The notes beneath the pieces are model-generated. The model did not search any database. It was given only the letters and a program-made list of their open reading frames with translations, and had not been told where the DNA came from. Positions 1 to 9,568 of a stretch of 64,000 nt of DNA are shown here, in pieces (position 1 is the first letter of the stretch; every line of letters begins with the position of its first letter). A program made the translations under genes and the position numbers. This stretch comes from Linanthus parryae (Eukaryota; Streptophyta; Magnoliopsida; Ericales; Polemoniaceae): NCBI GenBank assembly GCA_023055425.1, contig JALGPY010000035.1:2347501-2411500 (forward strand). The letters run 5' to 3'.

Positions 1-81
1 AATTGATTCTTGACATAGGAGTCCTTGCACTACACCATTGGCGGTTTCAGTAGGAAGATGATTCTCCAAAATGAGTATACT

Positions 82-469
82 CAGTGGCGGACACAAATGG
101 GGGCTGGCGGGGGCCACGGCCCATCCAATGTCATTTATTTCTATAGTGGTCCCTTAAAAATCAAGTGTTTTCAAAGAAGCTTTACTTTTTGGCGCCCTCA
201 AAATTTTGATAATTTCAACTTGATTCATTTATTTTCCGAAAGATGTACATAAGTATTAACAACATACTATTACGTCACGTATTACTTTTTTAAACTCAAA
301 TATATTGTGTAATATAATAATTTATTTACTTGCATTTACGCCCTAGTGTTTTACCAATGTTTTATTTACATAATCCAAACTATTAGTACACTTAGAGAGA
401 AAAATTACTTAACCATTGTGTCTGTTGTAACTCGGCCCCCGCTCGCTTAGAATCCTGCGTTCGCCACTG
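82..469. mobile_element. hAT-like MITE, degenerate
   Basis: The ends read CAGTGGCG at 82 and CGCCACTG at 469, an inverted pair typical of hAT-derived MITEs. The flanking 8-mers AGTATACT (74-81) and ATTATACT (470-477) differ at one base, matching the 8-bp target duplication of hAT elements. The AT-rich interior has no credible coding sequence. The superfamily is inferred from terminal sequence and TSD length only. Confidence 0.6.
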
Positions 470-477
470 ATTATACT

Positions 478-1265
478 TGACCAAGTAGGATTATCTCTAA
501 CTAAAATCGTGTTCATTTAACGAGAAATTGAGCGAGGAATCAACATGTCAAATGATTATCAGCCTCTTAGCCACCTAATGTTTGCAGATGATTTACTTAT
601 CATGACCAATGAGAAGGAAGCAAACTATGTGAGTCTGTCATTATAGCTTTATGAGGAGATTTGAAGTCCTCCATCTTCTTTAGCAAGAATACCCTAAGAG
701 AGAACATAAGAAAAATCAAAGAGGTGATGTAACTCAAAATTGGTTCAAAAGATGTTGTCTATTTAGGGTTGCCAATGTTTATCAAAGGCTCCAAGAAAGA
801 GACATTTGCTCATTGGAGAAGTTCAAGAGAAAATTTGTTGGGTGAAAAGAAAGTTGTTAGCTCAAGCTGATAGAAGAGTTATTTTGTAGGTGACACTCTC
901 AAACGTCCCCAACTACATTATGTGTTCAAGCTACCTGGGAATATCACCAACTGGATTAACTCAAGAAGTGCAGAGCTCTGGTGGGGTACATGCCAAAAAG
1001 AAACTGAGTCAATAAACTACAAAATCTGGTATTATTTGTGTAAATGTGCCAAAGAAGGAGAATTGAGTTTCAAAGAAGCTATACAGAAGAATTTTGCTCT
1101 GTTGTCTAGGCTAGCTTGGCAATTATGGACTAATGAGACAAAATGTGGGTAAATATATTGTTATCCAAGTCTTTCAATCTAATTGAGTTCAAAGAATGTA
1201 AAAAATGTCAAAGTGATTGTTACTTCTGAAAAGGCATGTTGCACTTTAGAGATTTGCTATTGGAT
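478..1265 (+). pseudogene. L1 LINE relic, reverse transcriptase segment
   Basis: Starting near 545, one frame reads a reverse transcriptase core that includes LMFADDLLI, the FADD metal-binding motif of plant L1 ORF2. Frameshifts and stops follow. From 922 to 1150 the sequence resembles the post-RT region of plant LINEs (an SxELWWG-like block followed by FALLSRLAWQLW). The relic resumes after two LTR-element insertions at 4584 and 5515, so it is the oldest identifiable element at this end. It cannot encode a working protein. Confidence 0.75.
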
Positions 1266-1270
1266 CAGTC

Positions 1271-1575
1271 TGATACGAGTCAACCCGGGTCAACAATATA
1301 ATAATTATTATTATCGTTAATTAGAATTATTTAATTAATTATTAGTTAGTTTATTTAATTATGTTATTTATTTAATTAAGTCAAACCGGTCTTGGCCCAT
1401 AGAGTCTGGGTAGGGTTAGCTTATTTTACTATTTAAATAGTTAATTGTTAAGTTTAGCAAGGAATAAGAATTGATTTCAGTTATTTCAGTGTATTTCAAT
1501 TTATTTTTCGTTAAGTAGATATAGTTTATATCGTAGCTTGCTACGTGGCTTCACCAACGATACTGGTACGTATCA
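1271..1575 (+). repeat. 5' LTR of the non-autonomous element
   Basis: The repeat starts TGATACG and ends CGTATCA, so its ends form a 7-bp inverted repeat around the usual TG...CA. It is preceded by TSD CAGTC. It matches 4256-4583 along its length, with the other copy slightly longer because of small indels in the AT-rich part. Confidence 0.85.
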
Positions 1576-1615
1576 ATTAGTGATTTCATTGTTTTCACCA
1601 TCCAACTGGTGAATC

Positions 1616-2032
1616 ATGACGAACATCCAAGATTTGATCATTCTCGAAGATCCCGAAGACAACGACGATGTCTGCAAGCAAGTGAATGCAACAATTACTT
1701 ATCGCACCATGGCAGAGATGGAACACCTCTAAGCGAGTGGGTATCTCACCATGACAGATCTGGAAGAAATCAAAGCCAGTGAGGGATGTTTCCAAGCGAT
1801 GACCACTGAGGAGTTCGATCGCATCCTGGAGCAGATATTCGAAGCCCACTTGCCACAGCCGCCAATCACACCGCCGCAACAACGGATGAACAGCAGCAGC
1901 CTCCGTCAATCTTCACCCAGGTTCTCCAATCAGCGGTTTCAAATTCAATGGTCGTACTCCGTTGTCCGCCGCTCAAACCGACGGCCCTCCCCACCAGCAA
2001 GTAGATCCAAGTCGGAGATTCGCCGCCATTGA
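1616..2032 (+). pseudogene. Gag-like leader ORF with premature stop
   Basis: An ATG at 1616, about 40 bp inside the 5' LTR, opens an acidic reading frame that hits TAA at 1730-1732 and continues in the same frame to 2032. Acidic N-terminus followed by a low-complexity Pro/Ser/Arg-rich tail is all that can be seen. The position matches the proline-rich ORF in the related element at 61077. I infer a gag-like or leader protein; no domain is recognisable. Confidence 0.4.
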
Positions 2033-2271
2033 TGCCGGCAAAGCCAGCGTTGTCACCCAGCAAACACTCATGGGCATTTCCCGTGAGTGACGACTTTCCC
2101 CAAGGTCCGCCGCCCAAACCGCTCGACTCTCCAGGGAACGATTGCCCAACCGGACGACTCTGGCGACCACTGGACCATCACAGTTTGCGGCCGACGACCA
2201 CAACTGCAGATCCAATCGCCGGCGATTCCACCTGGTAATCGGTCGGTTAACCCCTCTCCAGAAGCGCCGAG

Positions 2272-3674
2272 TGTTGGAATTGTGCCCTAGAGGAAATAAA
2301 TTTATTGTGAGAAATATATGGATTTACGATTCATTATGTAATCGATATGGAGATATGTTAACATGATATTCTTAAATATCCCTAGTCAATTATAATGATT
2401 AATGGGACAATCATCCATAGACTAGTATGGGGTTGGATTGATATGGAGATATCACGATCCAACAAATGGGTATGCATTAGGAGTAATGGCATACTGGATT
2501 GACCCACGACGAGAAGGATACATGAGATTATGTTAAAGTCACAATCGCTTCTCGTAGTGCTAATATAATTGCGATCCTTAGACTTGAAGTCACTAGATAC
2601 TCCAGTTTGGAATATCATTCTTTGATGTTATCAAACATTGCACCGTAACTGGGTAACTATAAATATTGTCATCGGGCATGATACGAAGCAAGCTTAGAGA
2701 TCGTAGTAATGTAGAGAGGATTTGTCCTTCTCACGTAATGGAGTAAATATCCACAACCACTCGAGGAATGGTGCTTATTAAATGTCTGGCCAGACTCAGA
2801 TAAATCAATATGGAGACATTGATATTATTTTCTTGCATAAGCATATTCCCTGGATCGGGGAACTATGGATTGGATATACGAGTGTGAATAATTATGTTCC
2901 GTGTCGAATCCGGATATGTAGACAAAGGGATAGTGCAATATGTGATATTGGGCACAAAGGTTTGTTGGGATCACTGACTTATTTCTATTAGTTGGGTGGC
3001 ATGGATGTGTAGCTAGACACCGCTACATGTTAGTAATTAGTTACTACCAACTAAGTAGAAACCTATAGGGTCACACGTCAAATAGAGTTGAACTAGATTT
3101 GAGATTAATTAATATGATTAATTAATGAGAAGGATCACATTGCAACACCTTGCAAACTTAGTAGGACTAATATGCAAGTAAGGGACTAATTCAAGTTCAT
3201 GTAGAACTAGGAAGGACCTTTATTTAGTTAACAAGAAAGTTGTTGGACTATCTAAAGGATGCTCTAGCTTCCTTCCTACAAAAAATGCTCATAACATAAG
3301 TGAGTGGGAGCGAGAGCAAAAGAGAGAGCAAGAGACAAGATAAGGAGGCCGAAGCCACCCTAGCCCGTCCCCTACCCGTCGGCCACAAGAGAAGGCCGAA
3401 CCCCTCTCTTGTCCTCGTTCCGTGATTCGTTCTGCCCTCTTCCTCCGGTCCAAGCTAGCACTAGGAGAAGGAAGAATCTAGATCTTACCTCTAGACGTGG
3501 ATCAACCATAGAGACGAGGACATAATTCTTCGTGTGATCTCCCGAACCAAAAAGGTACACATCTTCTATGTCCTTCATCATGTTATGAATGTCTCTTCCT
3601 GTGAACCTTGGTGGGCTTTGAGTAGGAATTAAATTTTTGTTATTTTGCTGTGTAACCTACAACAAAACCCAACA
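2272..3674 (+). mobile_element. Copia solo LTR (1.4 kb), TSD CCGAG/CTGAG
   Basis: The sequence from TGTTGGAATTGTGCCC to CCCAACA matches, end to end, the two LTRs of the copia element at 29008-40313. No internal copia sequence is attached on either side. The 5-mers CCGAG (2267-2271) and CTGAG (3675-3679) differ at one base and look like an aged target duplication. A solo LTR arises when recombination between the two LTRs of a complete insertion removes the interior. Confidence 0.85.
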
Positions 3675-4255
3675 CTGAGAACCACCAGATTCAGCTCGCA
3701 CAAGCTTCGTCGGCTACTCCCATCGTCTTTATTCCTTGAAAGACGCTGACCAGGGCCATCCAGCTCACGGTCGAGCACGTACAGGAGGCGACATCGGCGT
3801 TTCGCATACCACGAATCCTCCTTCAGCAAACGTGTCGGCTATGATTAGCCGCCTTGGAGAAGCCGGCTCCTATTTGGCTCGATCTAGCTCTGACTTGCTT
3901 GCGGATGACTTTGAGTTGTCGGCTCCAAACCAGCTCAGCCTAGCCCTCGGCTTCCTTTCGGCTGAATCCAAGCTGTTGGCTACAATTCATCTCAAAGTGA
4001 GCCACACCCTTGTTTTTAGCTTATTTTTGAGCCGCGGTGCAATTTTTTGAGCCACGGGGTGTACCCTCCGGTTTTTCGACCTTCCGAGTCTGTTTCCGGT
4101 CTCAATTTTTCAAGGTTTGGCTTCCAACATATTGGTCCGAAGTTCATCCTCCGTCTGTTTGATCCGGGAAAACGCGTTCCAGAGATACAAGACATCGCGC
4201 CTATTTTCAACTCATCCACCTTGAGGACAAGGTGTTTTATCGAGCGTGGGAGAGT

Positions 4256-4583
4256 TGATACGGGTCAACCCTATGATCCGGGTCAACAATATTACAATAT
4301 TATAATAATTATTATTATTATCGTTAATTATAATTATTTAATTAATTATTAATTCCTTTATTTAATTACGTTATTTATTTAATTAAGTCAAACCGGGCTT
4401 GGCCCGTAGAGTCTAGGTTAGGGTTAGCTTTTTTTTACTATTTAAACAATTAATTGTTCAATTTTAGCAAGGAATAAGAATTGGTTTTAGTTTTCAGTGT
4501 ATTTCAGTTTATTTTTCGTTAAGTAGATTTAGTTTATACTGTAGCTTGCTACGTGGCTTCACCAACAATACTGGTACGTATCA
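4256..4583 (+). repeat. 3' LTR of the non-autonomous element
   Basis: Second copy of the 1271-1575 repeat, TGATACG to CGTATCA, followed by the TSD CAGTC at 4584-4588. Confidence 0.85.
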
Positions 4584-4929
4584 CAGTCATTGATGAGTAT
4601 TGGAAATGGTAAAAGCATATGGAAAAATTCTTGTGTTTCCAATGTAGAGAATACAAAACCTAAACACTCATATGACATCACATTTTCTCCAAAGCTATTT
4701 GATGATCTCATTTGTTGGGAGGACAGATGTTGGAATAGACAGATTCTAGAACAATAGTTTGAGGAAGATGAGGCCAAAGAAATCATGAAGTTAAAAATCC
4801 CAATGAAGATAGTTGAAGATTACTGGTATTGGATAGGGATGGTAAGGTCACAACAAGAGGCTTCTACAAATTCCTATGTAACACTAGGCCCAACTCAAGC
4901 AGAAAATCTTCAACTAAGATTTGGGGGAA
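4584..4929 (+). pseudogene. L1 LINE relic, middle segment
   Basis: The LINE relic resumes directly after the LTR insertion. Broken frames resemble the linker between RT and the zf-RVT domain of plant L1 ORF2 (a GNGKSI-like block, then a WNR...EDEAKEI stretch). The segment ends at the TRIM insertion. Removing the TRIM and one ACTAT copy restores continuity with 5515 onward in the same frame, which supports the insertion order. Confidence 0.65.
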
Positions 4930-4934
4930 ACTAT

Positions 4935-5159
4935 TGTAACACCAGTGGTTTACTGTCCCAACAAATTCTTTATCCGTACCACCGGATGAAATGATTAAGC
5001 CTTGAAGGTGCTAGTAGTAATCCACAAGGTTTATCATATACCAGATGTCAAACTCAATAATCTCCGATGTGGGACATGATATGACAATTTACCCAACCAT
5101 ATATACCTCTAATCCACAATACCAATCCACAATATCTCGATGTGGGACGGGATATTACA
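4935..5159 (-). repeat. TRIM LTR (3' copy in element orientation)
   Basis: 225-bp terminal repeat, TGTAACACC at the left edge and ATATTACA at the right. Homologous throughout to 5285-5509. Confidence 0.85.
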
Positions 5160-5172
5160 ATCCCCTCACCTT
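5160..5172 (-). other. TRIM polypurine tract
   Basis: On the minus strand this reads AAGGTGAGGGGAT directly before the LTR start TGTAATATCCC, the expected position of a plus-strand-primer purine tract. Confidence 0.6.
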
Positions 5173-5269
5173 ATATGCTCTACGTTCTCGTTGACTCGTT
5201 GAGTGTGCCCAGTCAAGTATCCCCTTGGCTGGCGGCGAACCGCCACGGAGCCCTTGCGGGACAAGGTTT

Positions 5270-5282
5270 GGCTCTGATACCA
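5270..5282 (-). other. TRIM primer-binding site (initiator Met tRNA)
   Basis: The minus strand reads TGGTATCAGAGCC two bases after the LTR end. This is the common plant PBS complementary to the 3' end of initiator methionine tRNA. Confidence 0.85.
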
Positions 5283-5284
5283 TT

Positions 5285-5509
5285 TGTAACATCAGAGGAT
5301 TATTGTACCAACAACTTTTTTATCCGTACCACCGGATAAAAATACTTAATCCTTGAAGGTGGTAGTAGTAATCCACGAGGCTTATCATATACCAAATGTC
5401 AAACTCACAAATCTCCAATGTGGGACATGATAGGACAAATCCTCCAACCATATATACATCTAATCCACAACACCAATCCACATATCTCGATGTGGAACTG
5501 TATATTACA
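5285..5509 (-). repeat. TRIM LTR (5' copy in element orientation)
   Basis: 225-bp repeat, TGTAACATC to TATTACA, homologous to 4935-5159 and followed by the TSD ACTAT. Confidence 0.85.
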
Positions 5510-5514
5510 ACTAT

Positions 5515-6547
5515 GGGAATTGAGAATTCATAAAAGGTTGAAAATTCTCATTTGTAAAGCATTATATCAAACACTTCCTACAAAGTCTGATCTCCATATA
5601 AGAATCCCTGATGTGGATAGCATATGTGTCATGTAATTGTCATGAGGAAAATGAGGTTTCATATGTTCTTCTATTTTCATTTGGCTAGAGCTCTATGGTG
5701 CAGTGTATTGGGTTTAAGAACATAGGAATTACACAAGACAACAATGAAGATGTGGTTCAAGTTCCTATTTTGTGACAAAAATCTTAACATGAGAAATGGT
5801 TATCAGGTGGAGCTTTTATGTATGCATTAATGAAAAACTTGGAAGGTTAGAAATGAACTTTGGGCTAGGAATGCCCAAAAACCTACGGAGCTTGTAATGC
5901 AAGAAGTTAGTGAAGCTTACTAGGAAGTTTTAGAAAGCAGGAGCTCTAATATTGAAGAGAGTGTGAAAAAGAGATGTTCAAAAGAAGAAAAGTGGCCGCC
6001 CCCCAAATAAAATAATGCCCTCAAAGTCAATTGTGATGCCAGCAGCTACAAAGAAAATAAGGTTAGTTTTGGTGTTGCACATAGAAATCACATAGGTGTT
6101 TTAGTGTTTGCGGAATGTGCTTATGAAGATAACATGGGTATTGAAGAATCTGAGTTTATGACTATTGAATTGGGCATTTTAAAAGCTTAATTTGTCCAAG
6201 GACGATGAGATGGTGATTACAGACTCTGATGTTGAGCGAGTTGTGAAAGCTTTCCAAAATCCCAGTAGAATTTAGTGGAAGTGTAGGAGCAGACTCCTGG
6301 GTTTGAAGGAGTTACCTAATTCTGACAAAAGAGTGGTTGTTTTATTTTGGCATAGAACTGCAAATAGATTGGCCAATGAAATAGCTGAATTTAGTATGAT
6401 TTCTTTTTTCAATAGTAATTTGGATTGTCTAAGCTACCATATAGCATTTTGAGGACCCAATTAGTTGGTTGCCTCTATATTTTGTGATTTATACCCTTTT
6501 AGAATTAATTTCTTCATTTTTTTATATACATATTTCATTAAAAAAAA
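5515..6547 (+). pseudogene. L1 LINE relic, zf-RVT and RNase H segment
   Basis: The first part resembles the zf-RVT domain (HKRLKILICKALYQTLPTK then a frameshifted cysteine region). From about 6010 a frame reads ALKVNCDASSYKENKVSFG, the first strand of the RVT_3 RNase H domain found at the end of plant L1 ORF2. Stops interrupt the rest. A short A-run near 6540 may be the remnant poly(A) tail. This is the 3' end of the relic that begins near 478. Confidence 0.7.
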
Positions 6548-7076
6548 TGTGAGACAAAGGAAAAATGTGGTATTGTTTTTGTGCATGGTTGTTAAGTTAG
6601 TACGGAAAACTAGTTGAACTTCTTTTTTCAAATGATGATGTCCTGCAAGAAAAGAAAAGAAAATAATGTTCCATTCTCGAACAATTCGTTGTAAATTTTT
6701 AAGGAAGGAATTTGTTGCATTTTAAATTCCTTTATTTTATTGTATTCTTTTACCTTAAGTTCTCCTGAATAACTTCCCATCATTACTTTTGTGACTCGTG
6801 AGCACAATATACAATACCCAATACTTATTCCCAAGTTAAGAAGACTAGAATAGTAGGAGCTATAATCGTGATCATTAATGTTGATAGCGGAAGATGTTGT
6901 ATTTGACAAATTGTTTAGAGCGCTCTAATGTACACCATGTATCCCAAATTGAATGTTCGGCTAAACTAAACTCTTATGAAGATTAATGACACAAGCTGAA
7001 TTTATTAGAATGTTACATATTTTGTGATACATTATTTTGATGATGTGGGAATCCTCAATTCATGTTCTTCGAGTGC
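6548..7076. other. Unassigned AT-rich spacer
   Basis: No homology, coding signal, repeat boundary or RNA gene is recognisable here. Short open frames on the minus strand near 6628-6909 show no domain and look random. Confidence 0.4.
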
Positions 7077-7084
7077 GCTATGAG

Positions 7085-7273
7085 CAGGGGTGGATTCAGA
7101 ATTTCATGACACTGGGGGCTAATTTAGAATAAAACAATAATGAGAGAATAAATTTTGAATTTTGTGATGTTGAGTGCGACTATAGTGTAATTACTGTGAG
7201 GGTAAACTAAAAAAAATGACGAACTAAGGGTTAGTTTTTAAACTTTCAAAGTTGACATTTGGATCCGCCAATG
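7085..7273. mobile_element. hAT-like MITE remnant
   Basis: Imperfect inverted ends (CAGGGGTGGATTCA at the left; CATTGGCGGATCCA as the reverse complement of the right) are flanked by GCTATGAG (7077-7084) and GCTATAGG (7274-7281), which agree at six of eight bases. The pattern is the same as at 82-469 but more decayed. Confidence 0.4.
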
Positions 7274-7281
7274 GCTATAGG

Positions 7282-8059
7282 TAAACGCCGGCCTAGTGCA
7301 ATAGTCTGCAAGCCACACTAGAGCGCATTCCTTCAAGTGTGTTGTGGGTATACCTTGTTTTGGTACTATAGTCTGCGAACCACATTGGAAAAGTAAACTA
7401 GCCTGAGAAAAAATTGAGCTAACAGACTAGGGCTGCCCACTGCCCTAATGTTTTAACTCAAAATCTCTATACATACGTCAAAAGATCTTAAGAATGCAAA
7501 CACGACCAATATAACTGCACCTCGACTAATAAAACTGCACCCCGAGGGCTTAAAAGGTTAGTAACCCGGGTGACGACAAAACAATTTCTCAAAGAAAAAG
7601 GCTTGTCACCGTTGGAGGGGTAACGACTAACTAATTGTTTGATGTTTGTTCAAGTCATCACTTACAAGGCACACATGGTGAATGTTTGTTAATAGCATAC
7701 ACCAATAGTTGGTGTGAGATACTTTTCTAAGATATAAAAAAGTAATAATTTAAAGAATTGTATGAGGAAAGTAAAGTAAAATAATAAGTAACCTTTGATA
7801 TAAAGAGATGTTTTGGGACAGTTTCATTTCACAAAAGAAAGACATCTAAGTTAAGTTGGTCGTGGGCTTGATTGGATTAAGGTGGTTCGGTTTAATCGGC
7901 CCGGAGGTGTGAATCCAGATCCAATCTAACTCACCTATCAGACCTAGACGAGGCATATAACAAGTAGTTCATGGTGACACTTGAACCCAAGCCCATAACA
8001 TTGTGATCTTTTTTTTCACACTGTGAAAAGTTCTGATACCAACCAACTCATGGAAGGAA
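7282..8059. other. Unassigned intergenic sequence
   Basis: I find no coding region or repeat boundary. It is the target region into which the LINE at 8077 inserted. Confidence 0.4.
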
Positions 8060-8135
8060 ACATAAATTTTATTAATATAGCTTTCTCTCTAGGGTTTTTC
8101 TCTCTAGAAAGAAGTGGGCGGCCTGAACTCGTACG

Positions 8136-9568
8136 ATGGTGGATCGGGATGATAATGAGTGGATTAATCGTGTTACCCTTTCGGCTGAAGAGAAGGAAGC
8201 GATCATTATTGAAAAGAAGATTTGCCAAGGTTAGAGAAGATTGGAAGCTCTGCGTTATTGGCAAGTTTGTTGGAGATTGAAGAATCGATACTAAAAATAT
8301 GAAGGAGCTCTTTCGCAAGCTCTGGTGCCCGGATGAGGATTTGAAGATCATGAAGATGGATTCAATCGATTCATTTTCAGATTTGGGACCAAAGAGGCTC
8401 TCGAAAAAGCTCTTTTTGGAGCACCATGGTGCTTTGATGACCAACTCTTGCTTCTGAAAGAGTGGGACATTCAAGGAAGTCATATACCAACCTAGTTTAA
8501 TGATATGTGGGTCTGGATCCAAATAAAAGGACTCCCTCTCCACCTCATCCATGAGGAAATAGGCACTCGCATTGCAGCGTCTGTTGGAGATGTTGGTAGA
8601 ATTACCATCCATATCAAAGGTGATGAGAAAGAAAGATATATCAGAGCACGAACCAGGATTAAGACGTGTCGAGCTCTCCGAAGAAGAGCTTTCGTCAAAA
8701 CCGAGGAAGGAGAGCAATGTTGGGCCAGTCTTGTTTACGAGAGGATCCCTGCTATCTGTGAGTGGTGTGGAAGGGTAGATCACAACGCAGTACATTGCGA
8801 CAAGCGAGAATCATTGATTCAAGAGGAGAAATCCCCAGAATTTGGTTCACGGAATGCTAGGGAAACAAGCGGTCAAACGGAGACTGCAGCTTCCCGAGGG
8901 CAAAGATGGAAAACGAAGAGTTGGGGAGGGGCAAAATCAGAAATCAGGTAATCATAAGATTTTGGGTAATCAGAAGATGGAGGAGGATAAGCCCAATCGG
9001 GGAAAGTCAAAGATTTGGGATAAATTATTGAATGGAGATAAGAGTCAATCTCTTAGATGGAATCCTAAAATTCAAACAAATCCCAGATCCATTGACGAAG
9101 GAAAATGAGGTAATGTAAGGCCCACCAAATCTTTTCCTACGTTAGGCTTTATTGTACCTACGGTGAATAAGCCTAACTTCAATATGGGCATGTTACACAA
9201 AGTCGCGGTGCCTAGGGAGTCTCTTTCGGGGCTACTGAGAACCCAAAAAGGAAACGAATAAACCTGAAGGACAAAGTTCGACAGAAGGGTCAGGAAGACA
9301 TACCAGAAGGAGGAGGTTCTTCAGGAAAGAGGAAACCACTGGGACAGTTAATTCTGACATCTACAAACGAAGGGCTTCTGGTGGGAGGGGAAAAATAACA
9401 TGCAATCGGGACTCTCTTGAGAAAGACCTGAAGCCACCAGAGGAAGGAGATCAAAGATCGAATTTACCAACAGAGGACACCCCTGATGAAGTTATGGAGT
9501 GAGAAGCAACTACTAAACTCAACGAACCAGAGGCAGAGTCTGCTAGGCAGCTCTACCTAGAGCAATGA
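8136..9568 (+). pseudogene. LINE ORF1 (DUF4283 / zinc knuckle), broken
   Basis: The ATG at 8136 follows a pyrimidine-rich leader containing CTCTAGGGTTT. The product starts MVDRDDNEWINRVTLSAEEK, hits a stop after about 33 codons, and continues with frameshifts. The middle resembles DUF4283, the RNA-binding-like domain of plant L1 ORF1. Residues around 8740-8800 form YERIPAICEWCGRVDHNAVHC, a CX2CX4HX4C zinc knuckle. The lysine-rich tail ends at TGA 9566-9568, overlapping the ORF2 start. ORF1 proteins bind LINE RNA and form the ribonucleoprotein. This copy cannot make the full protein. Confidence 0.8.

Larger units (their letters stand above)
1271..4583 (+). mobile_element. Non-autonomous LTR retrotransposon (LARD-like), TSD CAGTC
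   Basis: Two direct repeats of about 305 and 328 bp bound the element; both begin TGATACG and end CGTATCA. Identical 5-bp duplications CAGTC lie at 1266-1270 and 4584-4588. The interior has only a short gag-like reading frame at its 5' side and no RT, integrase or RNase H. Just before the 3' LTR is a stretch resembling the pre-PPT region of plant LTR elements. A copia solo LTR (2272-3674) is nested inside. The same architecture recurs at 60710-63005, so this is a related family. It must have depended on another element's proteins. Confidence 0.85.
4935..5509 (-). mobile_element. TRIM retrotransposon, TSD ACTAT
   Basis: Two 225-bp direct repeats (4935-5159 and 5285-5509) flank a 125-bp core. 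Perfect 5-bp duplications ACTAT lie at 4930-4934 and 5510-5514. On the minus strand the LTR runs TGTAATATCCC...GTTACA. The core then has TGGTATCAGAGCC, the standard primer-binding site for initiator methionine tRNA, and ends in a purine tract before the other LTR. It has no coding capacity. Size and layout fit terminal-repeat retrotransposons in miniature. The TGTAATATCCC start recalls Cassandra-type TRIMs, but I see no 5S-rRNA-like segment, so I do not assign it to that family. Confidence 0.9.

Noticed and set aside
4935..5509. Assignment of the TRIM to Cassandra
   Set aside because: The LTR start is similar, but I could not find the 5S rRNA-like segment that defines Cassandra.
8016..8795. 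259-residue minus-strand open frame
   Set aside because: It is the antisense shadow of LINE ORF1; the plus strand has the zinc knuckle and DUF4283-like sequence.
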